This document shows, one piece after another, positions 55,226 to 63,424 of a DNA stretch of 64,000 nucleotides. The stretch covers positions 1-64,000 of the forward strand of contig NZ_JAMSKT010000011.1 of assembly GCF_023806125.1 (NCBI RefSeq), written 5' to 3'. The DNA is from Clostridium caldaquaticum. Its GTDB lineage: Bacteria > Bacillota > Clostridia > Clostridiales > Clostridiaceae. Position numbers and translations under genes: made by a program. The notes below the pieces were generated by a model. It was not told the origin of the DNA. It worked only from the letters and a program-made list of their open reading frames with translations, and did not search any database. The number at the start of each line of letters is the position of its first letter. The first letter of the stretch is position 1.

Positions 55226-58200
55226 TTAACTACATCCAGTAGTAGAGCCGCAGTCAAGGCAAACTTTGCAAGTACCATTTCTTATCATTCTTGTTCCAGA
55301 ACAGTTAGGGCAAGTCTCTCCATAAAGCTTTTCTCCTTCTGTTTCATGTTTATGAGGGATTAAAGGTTCTGTATATGCTGCTTCACTGATTGCATTGTTC
55401 GCAGGATGCAGAGAAAAAGGGCTTTTTTCTTTTGTTATGTTTTCGTAATCTTCTGGTTTAACCTGACATCTGGAATAATCTCCAAGTTCTATATCAATAA
55501 TTTTACTTATTAAATCAGAAATTGAGGTTACATATTTTATATAAGGATGTTTTTGTACGAAACCATAAGGTTCATATTTTTGACCTCTTAACATTCTTGC
55601 AATATCCTTTGGTGGAACATGGTACTGAAGCATAACAGATATAGACTTTGATAGAGAATTTAAAAGTCCTGTAATAATAGTACCTTCTCTATCTGTTGTA
55701 ATATAGATTTCAGATATTTCTCCATTTTCACGCCTGTTAACTGTTGTATAAATTTTAACATCTTCTATTTGAGCAGGGTGAGTTGTACCATATCTTATTC
55801 CAACAGGTTTATCGCGTTTTGAATAATGTCTTTCTGCTTGAAGCTCTTTTGCTTTTTTAAGAAGTTGTGCATAAGTTAGGTTTTCAAGATTTACTTCATC
55901 TGATTCGGACATTAATGCAGTATTTAAAGGCTGTGCTGCTTTTGAAGAATCTCTATATAAAGTTATTCCTTTTATACCAAGCTCCCAGGAAGTTAATACT
56001 ACTTCTTTAAAATCATTTACTGTTGCATTTTTAGGTAAATTCACAGTTTTAGATACAGCACCTGAAATTAAAGGCGTAATTGCAGCTACCATAAGCACAT
56101 GTCCCATTGGCTTGATGTATCTTGTACCGCTTCCGCATTTATTTGCTGTGTCAAAAATAGGAAGATGTTCATTTTTAAGGTGAGGAGCACCTTCAATTTT
56201 ACCGTCTAATATTTTTTCATACTCATAGCCGTTTTCTACAACTTTTTCTTTTCTAAGTACGTAACTTAATATATCTTCAATCTGTTCTTTTGTATATCCT
56301 AAATTTTCAAGAGACATTTCTATAACAGGATTTACAACAGTCATAAAACCGCCGCCCACAAGTTTCTTATATACTATATGGCTGAAGAATGGTTCAATGG
56401 ACGTAGCAGAACAATCCATAGCAAAAGAAATGGTGCCAGTAGGAGCTATTACTGTTACTTGAGCATTTCTATAGCCGTATTTTTCACCATACTCTAAAGC
56501 ATTTTTCCACACAGCTTTAACTCTTTGGCTTAAATAACCTAAATTTAGTTGTAGGAGAAGCTCATGGTTTATTTTAACAGGTTCATAATTTAAATTTTCA
56601 TAAGAAGTAGTTAATGCTCCTGCAACTCTAGCATGATTTCTTATAACTCTTAACATATACTCTTTATTTATATCGTATTTCTTAAAAGCGCCTATCTTCT
56701 CTGCCATTAAAGAAGAAACGTAGTAGGAGTGTCCTGTCATTATTCCTATAAGAGAAGAAGCTAAAGCTCTGCTTTCTTCTGAATCATAAGGGTAGCCCAT
56801 TACCATAAATAGTGCAGCTAAGTTTGAAATTCCAAGTCCTGTAGTTCTAAACATGTAAGTTTTTCTTGCTATATCTTCAGTTGGATATTGTCCCCAATGT
56901 ATAGAAGCTTCCAGTGCTAGCTGAACAAGGCCAATAAAATGAATATAGCCTTCTATGTCAAAGCTTTTATCGCTATGATTATAAAATTTAAATATATTTA
57001 TTGAAGCCAGGTTACAAGAGGAATCGTCTAAGAAAGCATATTCTCCGCAAGGGTTCGTAGAATTAATTCTATTATAAGGTGCATTGTATATACCATCTTC
57101 TCCAGCTGGGCAGGTATGCCATGCATTAAAGGTGTCATCGAACTGTGGTGCAGGATCTGCACATTTCCATGCAGAATCATTAAAGGCATCCCAAAGTTCA
57201 CTAACTTTTATAGTGCTGTCAAATTTACTGTCAATTCTTCCTTTTAGTTCAATCTTTTCGTTTGGATTTGTATGTAGATTTTTAACTTTTGTCATAAATT
57301 CGTCAGAGAATCGTACAGAATTATTGCTGTTTTGTCCTGAAACGGTTTCATAAGCTTCTCCGTCTATGTCTGTATCGTAGCCCATTTTACCAAGAGCTCT
57401 CACTTTGTCTTCTTCTTTAGCTTTCCAGGTTATAAAATCTAAAATCTCAGGATGATTTACATTTAAGCATACCATTTTCGCAGCACGCCTTGTTGTGCCT
57501 CCAGATTTTATTGCGCCTGCATTTCGATCAAGTCCTTTCAGAAAGCTCATAAGTCCAGAGGATACACCGCCTCCTGAAAGTTTCTCTCCTTTAGCTCTAA
57601 GTGAAGAAAAGTTTGTTCCTGTTCCTGAACCACCTTTAAATAGTTTAGTTTCTGTAACGAATTGTTCTGATATAGAATGAGGCCCCAGAAGCTTATCTTC
57701 TATAGATACTATGAAACAAGCAGAAGCTTGAGTTCTTGAATAGTTATCTTCACATTCAACAACTTTTTCTAAAGTTTCATTGTAATAGAAATTTCCTTGC
57801 TTATTGCCTTTAATATTATAGGATTGAGCAAGGCCGGTATTAAACCATTGAGGCGAATTTGGAGCGTACATTTGATTTAAAAGTCCAAATACCATTTCAT
57901 CATAAAAAATGCTTCTTTCTTCTTCTGAATCTATAATTCCTTCATCTATAAGAGCTTCTGTCCAAAAGTTTACTAATCTATGAGCTACCATCTTCATGCT
58001 GTTTTCATAACCTAAACCGTTTGGAATTCCTGCTCTTCTAAAATATTTAGAAGCTATGATATTACATGCATTTTGAGAGTAGTGTTCAGGAAACTCTAAG
58101 TTTTTCATGTCAACAATAACTTTTGAAGTTTTGTAATCTTGCAAAAAAACATCTACTGTTTTCCAGTTGAATAAATCATATACTGTTTTGTTTTTATCAT

Positions 58201-58255
58201 TTTCTAATTCTTTAGTATATACTCTTTTAAAGAGAGTTTTTATAGTATTTTCCAC
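55226..58255 (-). CDS. nrdJ: Adenosylcobalamin-dependent ribonucleotide reductase (class II), 1009 aa
   Basis: Reduces ribonucleotides to deoxyribonucleotides using B12, without oxygen. Core motifs include STNPCGEYAFLDDSSCNLAS (about 400-419), TTGLGISNLAALFMVMGYP, and the radical/active-site region ITVIAPTGTISF-type block (VTVIAPTGTISFAMDCS). The C-terminus has a CPNCSG and CKVCLDCGSTTGCS cysteine set, likely the redox or zinc-binding tail. GTG at 58255 is chosen because TTGGAGGTATAG precedes it; a longer frame to 58282 lacks support. Control by NrdR is suggested by boxes at 58283-58329. Confidence 0.95.
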   Translation of the reverse strand: MENTIKTLFKRVYTKELENDKNKTVYDLFNWKTVDVFLQDYKTSKVIVDMKNLEFPEHYSQNACNIIASKYFRRAGIPNGLGYENSMKMVAHRLVNFWTEALIDEGIIDSEEERSIFYDEMVFGLLNQMYAPNSPQWFNTGLAQSYNIKGNKQGNFYYNETLEKVVECEDNYSRTQASACFIVSIEDKLLGPHSISEQFVTETKLFKGGSGTGTNFSSLRAKGEKLSGGGVSSGLMSFLKGLDRNAGAIKSGGTTRRAAKMVCLNVNHPEILDFITWKAKEEDKVRALGKMGYDTDIDGEAYETVSGQNSNNSVRFSDEFMTKVKNLHTNPNEKIELKGRIDSKFDSTIKVSELWDAFNDSAWKCADPAPQFDDTFNAWHTCPAGEDGIYNAPYNRINSTNPCGEYAFLDDSSCNLASINIFKFYNHSDKSFDIEGYIHFIGLVQLALEASIHWGQYPTEDIARKTYMFRTTGLGISNLAALFMVMGYPYDSEESRALASSLIGIMTGHSYYVSSLMAEKIGAFKKYDINKEYMLRVIRNHARVAGALTTSYENLNYEPVKINHELLLQLNLGYLSQRVKAVWKNALEYGEKYGYRNAQVTVIAPTGTISFAMDCSATSIEPFFSHIVYKKLVGGGFMTVVNPVIEMSLENLGYTKEQIEDILSYVLRKEKVVENGYEYEKILDGKIEGAPHLKNEHLPIFDTANKCGSGTRYIKPMGHVLMVAAITPLISGAVSKTVNLPKNATVNDFKEVVLTSWELGIKGITLYRDSSKAAQPLNTALMSESDEVNLENLTYAQLLKKAKELQAERHYSKRDKPVGIRYGTTHPAQIEDVKIYTTVNRRENGEISEIYITTDREGTIITGLLNSLSKSISVMLQYHVPPKDIARMLRGQKYEPYGFVQKHPYIKYVTSISDLISKIIDIELGDYSRCQVKPEDYENITKEKSPFSLHPANNAISEAAYTEPLIPHKHETEGEKLYGETCPNCSGTRMIRNGTCKVCLDCGSTTGCS

Positions 58256-58282
58256 GTCTATACCTCCAATAACATACAACAC

Positions 58283-58329
58283 TATCTATATATAGTATTA
58301 TATTCAAATTTAACCACTATATGTGGTGT
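58283..58329 (-). promoter_or_regulatory. Pair of NrdR boxes upstream of nrdJ
   Basis: Two 16-base NrdR-like palindromes: core CTATATATAG at 58286-58295 (exact match to the core consensus), and CTATATGTGG at 58317-58326 with flanks CCA and TGT. They are 31 bases apart (three helical turns), the spacing expected for cooperative NrdR binding. They lie just downstream of the promoter at 58340-58368. Repression is inferred. Confidence 0.75.
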
Positions 58330-58339
58330 TACGAAAAAT

Positions 58340-58368
58340 ATTATATGATATTTTTCCATGTAATTCAA
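58340..58368 (-). promoter_or_regulatory. Promoter of nrdJ
   Basis: On the minus strand TTGAAT (58363-58368) and TATAAT (58340-58345) are separated by 17 bases. The ~345-base gap to the next plus-strand gene otherwise holds AT-rich DNA with a weak plus-strand promoter (TTGACA at 58392). Confidence 0.85.
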
Positions 58369-58628
58369 TGATTTTATTTTCAGCTAAATTATTGACAATA
58401 TATAAAGTTTGTGATAATGACTTTTTAGTAATAATAAATATAATTTAAGCTTATATAGGAAGTTAAGGTACTTTAAAAAAATAAGCTGAAAATTAAATAG
58501 AACTTAGCAAAAAATACAACCTTTAATTGTATATAAAAAACTTGAATAAATCCCAATTCTATGAAATAATTATTATAAATAGGTTTTTTAATAAAATATT
58601 TATTATTGTGTAAGTGAGGAGGTAAACT

Positions 58629-58835
58629 GTGGAAATATTGACTAATTTAGGACTCAGTGTATTGTTTGGAATTGTTGGAATATTAATTATGGCAATTGGC
58701 TATGTAATATTTGATAAAATGATCCCTTTAGACTTTAATAAGGAACTGGAAAAAGGGAATTTGTCAGTAGGTGTACTTATAGCAGGCTTATTAATAGGAA
58801 TTGCAATAATTGTATCCAGGGTTGTAGCAGCATAG
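58629..58835 (+). CDS. DUF350 family membrane protein, 68 aa
   Basis: Two membrane helices (about 8-30 and 47-66), with GLSVLFGIVGILIMAIGYVI and the DUF350 pattern NLSVGVLIAGLLIGIAIIVS. Half-length compared with tandem DUF350 proteins. Start GTG at 58629 after AGGAGGTAAACT. Function unknown. Confidence 0.88.
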   Translation: MEILTNLGLSVLFGIVGILIMAIGYVIFDKMIPLDFNKELEKGNLSVGVLIAGLLIGIAIIVSRVVAA

Positions 58836-58841
58836 TCGTTT

Positions 58842-58880
58842 AAAGAAACCTTTGCTTACTTAATGAGTAAAGGTTTCTTT
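58842..58880 (+). terminator. Intrinsic terminator
   Basis: AAAGAAACCTTT (58842-58853) pairs with AAAGGTTTCTTT (around 58869-58880) with inner pairing of TTACT and AGTAA. Confidence 0.88.
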
Positions 58881-58954
58881 GTGTATTAAAGCAGTATTTG
58901 ATATAATAATTTACAAAATAATATTTATTGTTTAAACAAAGGAGGGTTTATATT

Positions 58955-59452
58955 ATGTTTAAGTTAGATGTTTTAAACAAGATGTCAGTTGAAGAAAAAT
59001 ATAAATATATGTTAATTTTCATAGAAGATCAGTGCAGCTATGAAAAGAATGCTCTTGCAAATTTAAGTAATGCTAGTGCTATTATAAATGCATGTATAGA
59101 TAGATTAAACTGGGCTGGTTTTTATATAATGAGAGATGATGAACTGGTACTTGGTCCTTTTCAAGGTATGCCAGCCTGCAATAGAATTAGAATAGGAAAG
59201 GGAGTTTGTGGAACAGCGGTTGCAGAAAGAAAGGTATTGAGAGTTGCAAACGTTCATGATTTTCCAGGACATATTGCCTGTGATTCTGCTTCAAATTCTG
59301 AACTTGTAATTCCAATAATTAAAAACGATAAAGTTTATGGAGTATTGGATTTAGACAGCCCAGAGCTGGATCGCTTTACTGAGCTTGAGGAAACTTACTT
59401 AGTAAAGTGTGTTGAAATATTAAATAAATATATTAATTGGGAAGAAGTATAA
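58955..59452 (+). CDS. msrC: Free methionine-(R)-sulfoxide reductase, 165 aa
   Basis: GAF-fold enzyme reducing free Met-R-sulfoxide. Cysteines occur at MPACNRIRIGKGVCGTAV (about residues 77-94), and in GHIACDSASNSELVIPI (about 109-125); these are the conserved three-Cys set of fRMsr. NWAGFYIMRDDELVLGPFQG is the GAF substrate wall. ATG at 58955 is chosen because AAAGGAGGG lies before it; a TTG upstream has no site. Length fits the family. Confidence 0.94.
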   Translation: MFKLDVLNKMSVEEKYKYMLIFIEDQCSYEKNALANLSNASAIINACIDRLNWAGFYIMRDDELVLGPFQGMPACNRIRIGKGVCGTAVAERKVLRVANVHDFPGHIACDSASNSELVIPIIKNDKVYGVLDLDSPELDRFTELEETYLVKCVEILNKYINWEEV

Positions 59453-59453
59453 A

Positions 59454-59500
59454 AAGTTCTTACGATATGAGGTTAAATAATCCTTATATCGTAAGAACTT
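59454..59500. terminator. Very stable bidirectional terminator
   Basis: A perfect 15-bp stem (59454-59468 with 59486-59500) with further pairing in the loop lies between msrC and the convergent ATPase gene. Confidence 0.9.
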
Positions 59501-59519
59501 AAATTTTTAATTAAATAGT

Positions 59520-62189
59520 TTAATTATTAGTTTTTTTCATTCTTATAAATATCTTTGCTATCTCATTAACAATAAGTGGTACTATGGATAAAAGTCCTAC
59601 AAATAACCAATCTTTTGGATTTAAGTCAAACACTTTAAATACATCTCTTAGGAATGGAACTGTAATAACAACATCCTGAAGGAATATTCCAAATAAAACA
59701 GATGCAATTAAATATTTGTTTGTAAACCAGCCAACTTGGAATATGGACTTGCTTGAGTGTCTCATATTTAATGAATGTACTAACTGAGATACACTTAGAA
59801 CTACAAATGCCATAGTCTGAGCATGAGTTAAGGCTTCCTCTGAAATATTTTCAGGGAATATTGGGAATAAGGATGTAGTACCTGTGTAAACTCTTGCTCC
59901 GATAACAAAGGCAGCCAGTGTTAATAGACCAATCAATATACCATTTAGTATTAAGCTTACACCAGCACCTTCAGCAAATAAGGTTTGTTTTGGATTACGA
60001 GGCTTTTCTTCCATAACATTTGGGTCACCTGGGTCAACACCAAGTGATAGTGCAGGAAGAGTATCAGTTACTAAGTTTACCCAGAGTATGTGTATCGGTT
60101 TAAGTGGTGAAGCCCAGCCTAATAGTATTGCAAAGAATAGAGAAATAATTTCACCAGTGTTGCAGGACAATAGGAATATAATTGATTTTTTAATATTATT
60201 ATATATATTTCTTCCTTCTTCTATTGCAGAAACAATAGTTTTAAAGTTGTCATCTGTTAATATCATATCAGATGCGCCTTTTGCAACATCTGTTCCTGTA
60301 ATACCCATAGCAACTCCGATATCAGCAGCTTTAAGTGAAGGAGCATCATTTACTCCGTCACCGGTCATTGAAACTATATTTCCTTTTGCTTTGAAAGCTT
60401 TTACAATTTTTACTTTATGTTCAGGAGAAACTCTTGCAAATACTCTTAGATTGTCAATTCTGCTGTATAATTCTTCTTCTGAAAGCTTATCTAACTCAGC
60501 ACCAAAGATTGCCTGTGATGGATCTTCAGCAATACCAAGTTCTTTAGCAATAGCAAAGGCTGTGTTTTTGTGGTCACCAGTTATCATTATAGTCTTTATA
60601 CCAGATTTTTTACATAAAGCTATTGAATCTTTAACCTCAAGTCGTGGTGGATCAATCATTCCAATTAAGCCTATAAATACTAAATCAGTTTCCAAGCTGT
60701 CAATAGCCACATGAGGTGAAGATATTTTCTTGAAAGCTGCGCCTAAAACTCTAAGAGCATCGTCAGACATTGAATTTGCTTTATTCATTATGTCATTTTT
60801 AATTTCTTCAGTTAATGGCACAATCTCACCATTAACATATACATTGTTACATATTTTAAGAAGATTGTCTGTAGCACCCTTTGTAAATACATAATACTCA
60901 TTATCGTATTTGTTAACAGTTGTCATAAGTTTTCTGTCTGAATCAAAAGGAATTTCATTTATTCTTTGATGTTGTTTTTCAAGCTCAGCTTTGAAAATAT
61001 TAAATTTGGCTCCTGCTTCAAGCAGAGCAATCTCTGTTGGATCACCAGTTTTTGATTCTTCTGTATAAGTTGCGTCGTTGCATAATACAAGATTTTCAAG
61101 AAGTAATTTATGTTCTGGTTCATTTATATTTAATGAAGATAATTCACCAAAAGCATTATCAGCATAGAATTTAACAACTGTCATTTTATTTTGTGTCAAG
61201 GTACCCGTTTTATCAGAGCATATAATATTTACAGAACCAAGAGTTTCAACTGCAGGAAGTTTTCTAACTATAGCATGTTCCTTTATCATTCTCTGAACTC
61301 CCATAGCTAGAACAATTGTAACTATTGCAGGAAGTCCTTCTGGAATAGCAGCAACAGCAAGACTTATAGCTGTAAAGAACATTTCAAATAATGGTCTGCC
61401 TTGAAAAACTCCAACTAAGAACATGACTGCACAAATTCCAAGAGCTGCAAAGCCGAGTATTTTTCCTAGCTCAGCAAGCTTCTTTTGCAGAGGAGTTTGT
61501 TCTGAATCACCTTCTTCAAGCATTTTGGCGATTTTGCCTATTTCTGTGTCCATTCCAGTACCTACGGCTATGCCCACACCTCTGCCATAAGTAGCAAGAG
61601 TTGACATGAAGGCCATATTTTTCTGATCCCCAAGAGGAGTATTAGATGCTTCTAAAATCAGGTCTGAATTTTTGTCTACAGGTACTGATTCTCCAGTAAG
61701 AGCAGATTCTTCAATTTGAAGGTTAGCAGTTTCGATAAGTCTTAAATCGCAGGGAATATATCTTCCAGCATCAATTATGACTAGATCACCAGGAACTACT
61801 TCTTCAGAAGCAATTTCCTTTAATTCGCCATCTCTTTTAACAATAGCTTTAGGAGTTGAAAGCTTTTTTAGGGCTTCTAGAGCCTTTTCTGCCTTAGATT
61901 CTTGTATAAGTCCAACTATGGCATTAATTAGTATAACGAGAGCAATGATAATAGAATCGCTGATTTCTCCTAGTATACCAGAGATAAGAGCTGCACCTAG
62001 CAAAATGTAAATCATTGCATCGTTTAGCTGAGCAAAAAATAATTGAATTAAACTTTTGCTTTTTTTAGCTGCCAGCTTATTTTCACCATATTTAGCTAGC
62101 CTTTGTTTTGCTTCTTCAGAGGTAAGTCCTTGAAGAGCATTTGTCTGAAGTTCATTAATAACTTCGTCTTTGTTTTTTACAAACCACAT
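59520..62189 (-). CDS. P-type cation-transporting ATPase, Ca2+-type (possible Mn2+ exporter), 889 aa
   Basis: P2A-type ATPase. Phosphorylation site CSDKTGTLTQNKM (about 325-337), TGES loop ALTGESVPVDKN, hinge GDGVNDAPSLKAADIGVAMG, and ten membrane helices. Ion-site residues look Ca2+-ATPase-like: AAIPEGLPAIV in M4, CNTGEI in M5, and WVNLVTDTLPA in M6. Standard annotation would be Ca2+-ATPase; however a yybP-ykoY (Mn2+) riboswitch precedes it, so Mn2+ export is a serious alternative (as for Lactococcus YoaB). Start ATG at 62189 after AGAGGTGAATATT. Confidence 0.93.
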   Translation of the reverse strand: MWFVKNKDEVINELQTNALQGLTSEEAKQRLAKYGENKLAAKKSKSLIQLFFAQLNDAMIYILLGAALISGILGEISDSIIIALVILINAIVGLIQESKAEKALEALKKLSTPKAIVKRDGELKEIASEEVVPGDLVIIDAGRYIPCDLRLIETANLQIEESALTGESVPVDKNSDLILEASNTPLGDQKNMAFMSTLATYGRGVGIAVGTGMDTEIGKIAKMLEEGDSEQTPLQKKLAELGKILGFAALGICAVMFLVGVFQGRPLFEMFFTAISLAVAAIPEGLPAIVTIVLAMGVQRMIKEHAIVRKLPAVETLGSVNIICSDKTGTLTQNKMTVVKFYADNAFGELSSLNINEPEHKLLLENLVLCNDATYTEESKTGDPTEIALLEAGAKFNIFKAELEKQHQRINEIPFDSDRKLMTTVNKYDNEYYVFTKGATDNLLKICNNVYVNGEIVPLTEEIKNDIMNKANSMSDDALRVLGAAFKKISSPHVAIDSLETDLVFIGLIGMIDPPRLEVKDSIALCKKSGIKTIMITGDHKNTAFAIAKELGIAEDPSQAIFGAELDKLSEEELYSRIDNLRVFARVSPEHKVKIVKAFKAKGNIVSMTGDGVNDAPSLKAADIGVAMGITGTDVAKGASDMILTDDNFKTIVSAIEEGRNIYNNIKKSIIFLLSCNTGEIISLFFAILLGWASPLKPIHILWVNLVTDTLPALSLGVDPGDPNVMEEKPRNPKQTLFAEGAGVSLILNGILIGLLTLAAFVIGARVYTGTTSLFPIFPENISEEALTHAQTMAFVVLSVSQLVHSLNMRHSSKSIFQVGWFTNKYLIASVLFGIFLQDVVITVPFLRDVFKVFDLNPKDWLFVGLLSIVPLIVNEIAKIFIRMKKTNN

Positions 62190-62242
62190 AATATTCACCT
62201 CTTTCATATTATTAACAAAAATTTTTACATTATGAAATTAAC

Positions 62243-62366
62243 AAAAAAAAGACCTTTGTCTTTTTATAAGACAAAGGTCTTGCTTCTCGTTAAGAGTTAA
62301 TTATCCGGGCTTACGCCGTAATGACGAATAATTAAAAAGCTTACATGCTCCAGCTACTCCCCTTCT
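62243..62366 (-). promoter_or_regulatory. yybP-ykoY (Mn2+) riboswitch with terminator
   Basis: On the minus strand the conserved start AAGGGGAGTAGC (about 62366-62354) and the closing GAGAAGCAAGACCTTTG frame a ~90-base aptamer. Its 3' strand also forms the left arm of a terminator stem (62249-62282), with a U-run at 62243-62250. AAGG/CCTT pairing of P1 competes with that terminator, so Mn2+ binding should allow read-through. The full element is close to the P-type ATPase gene. Confidence 0.88.
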
Positions 62367-62371
62367 AGAAG

Positions 62372-62400
62372 ATTATATCATATGGTTTTTAAAAACTCAA
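62372..62400 (-). promoter_or_regulatory. Promoter of the riboswitch-ATPase transcript
   Basis: On the minus strand TTGAGT (62395-62400) and TATAAT (62372-62377) are 17 bases apart, a few bases upstream of the aptamer. Confidence 0.88.
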
Positions 62401-62573
62401 TATATGGTAGTGTAATTTTTACTGGTTTTATGTTAATAATTAGCATATAGATTGTTGAGCATTCATATATTATATAGATAATTTACACGTTAATTAAAAT
62501 ATTAAAAACACTGTTTAAATTATGAGATATGTAATAAGTACGGTCTGCAGGAAGATGTTAAGGAGGAAATGTT

Positions 62574-62852
62574 GTGAGAGAAAATTATGATTTAGTTGAA
62601 GATGTGAGAGATAACAAAAATAATTTTTTATTTATTAAGGCATTTTCAAGGATTGTTATAGCAGCACTGATTTTTGTTATGCTTTGTGGTATATGTTTTA
62701 ATATAGTATACAGTTATATGTTTGAAAAAATAAAAATAGCAGAAGAAAATTCTAAACTGGAGGCAAATGAAAACAGAAAATCTTATTTAGTTGAACAAAA
62801 GCTTATAAAATATTTACAAAATAAAGAAAATAATGATATAAACAAAGAATAG
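62574..62852 (+). CDS. Small membrane-anchored protein, 92 aa
   Basis: One membrane helix (about 25-47) with short cytoplasmic N-terminus and a helical, charged C-terminus (about 50-92, MFEKIKIAEENSKLEANENR) that could form a coiled coil. Divisome-like (FtsB/FtsL shaped) but without a diagnostic motif. Start GTG at 62574 after AAGGAGGAAATG. Function unknown. Confidence 0.65.
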   Translation: MRENYDLVEDVRDNKNNFLFIKAFSRIVIAALIFVMLCGICFNIVYSYMFEKIKIAEENSKLEANENRKSYLVEQKLIKYLQNKENNDINKE

Positions 62853-62972
62853 AGTTTGGGTATAGGTTTTAATTATGAAAATAGTAAGCATAATAAAAAT
62901 TTAGTTCTTTATATTTTTATGTTATATCCGATATAATAATTATAAAATAATTATTGTTCTAGGGGTGAGGAT

Positions 62973-63398
62973 TTGGAAATATCCAGAGTAAAAAGGAATA
63001 CACCAATTGTTTCTGAGGATAAAAAAGGTATTGGAGCAAAGAAGGACTTCTCACAAAGTTTTAACTTTGCAAGAGACAGAAAAAATGAAGAACAGCTTAA
63101 GCATATGATTGAGGACATAAAGAAAAAAGGTAATAGACTTGCTATTACAAAATGTTATTCAGATGTATATTCCTATAAAAAATCTATTCAGGAATATTTA
63201 AAATCTATATTGTCTTATATGTATGATGTAAAAAAGGATATAAGTTTTTGGCAGACACAGTATTTTATGACGGTGGATGTTATCGATGAAAAGCTTAGAG
63301 AGCTTACAGAGCTGCTTCTTTCAGAGGAGAAGGATAATTTTAAGATTGCAGCAACTATAGATGATATAACTGGACTTGTTGTGGATATATATAAATAA
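62973..63398 (+). CDS. yaaR: YaaR family (DUF327) protein, 141 aa
   Basis: A helical cytoplasmic protein with the family blocks FSQSFNFARDRKNEEQLKHM and SIQEYLKSILSYMYDVKK then REL...LLSEEKDNFKIAATIDDI. YaaR is conserved in Firmicutes near DNA polymerase subunit genes in many genomes; the function is undefined. Start TTG at 62973 after GGGGTGAGGA. Confidence 0.9.
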   Translation: MEISRVKRNTPIVSEDKKGIGAKKDFSQSFNFARDRKNEEQLKHMIEDIKKKGNRLAITKCYSDVYSYKKSIQEYLKSILSYMYDVKKDISFWQTQYFMTVDVIDEKLRELTELLLSEEKDNFKIAATIDDITGLVVDIYK

Positions 63399-63421
63399 AA
63401 ATAACGCTTAAGCGTTATTTT
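63397..63421. terminator. Bidirectional terminator
   Basis: A near-perfect palindrome (AATAACGC and GCGTTATT with TTAA centre) with A- and T-runs lies between yaaR and the convergent nadE. Confidence 0.85.
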
Positions 63422-63424
63422 TAT

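Noticed and set aside
58392-58420. Plus-strand promoter TTGACA-N17-TAATGA before the DUF350 gene
   Set aside because: It is about 200 bases from the start and has a poor -10; I could not assign it to a gene.
60088-60714. Open frame of about 208 codons on the plus strand opposite the P-type ATPase
   Set aside because: It is antisense to a well-conserved gene, and its predicted product is composition-biased without motifs.
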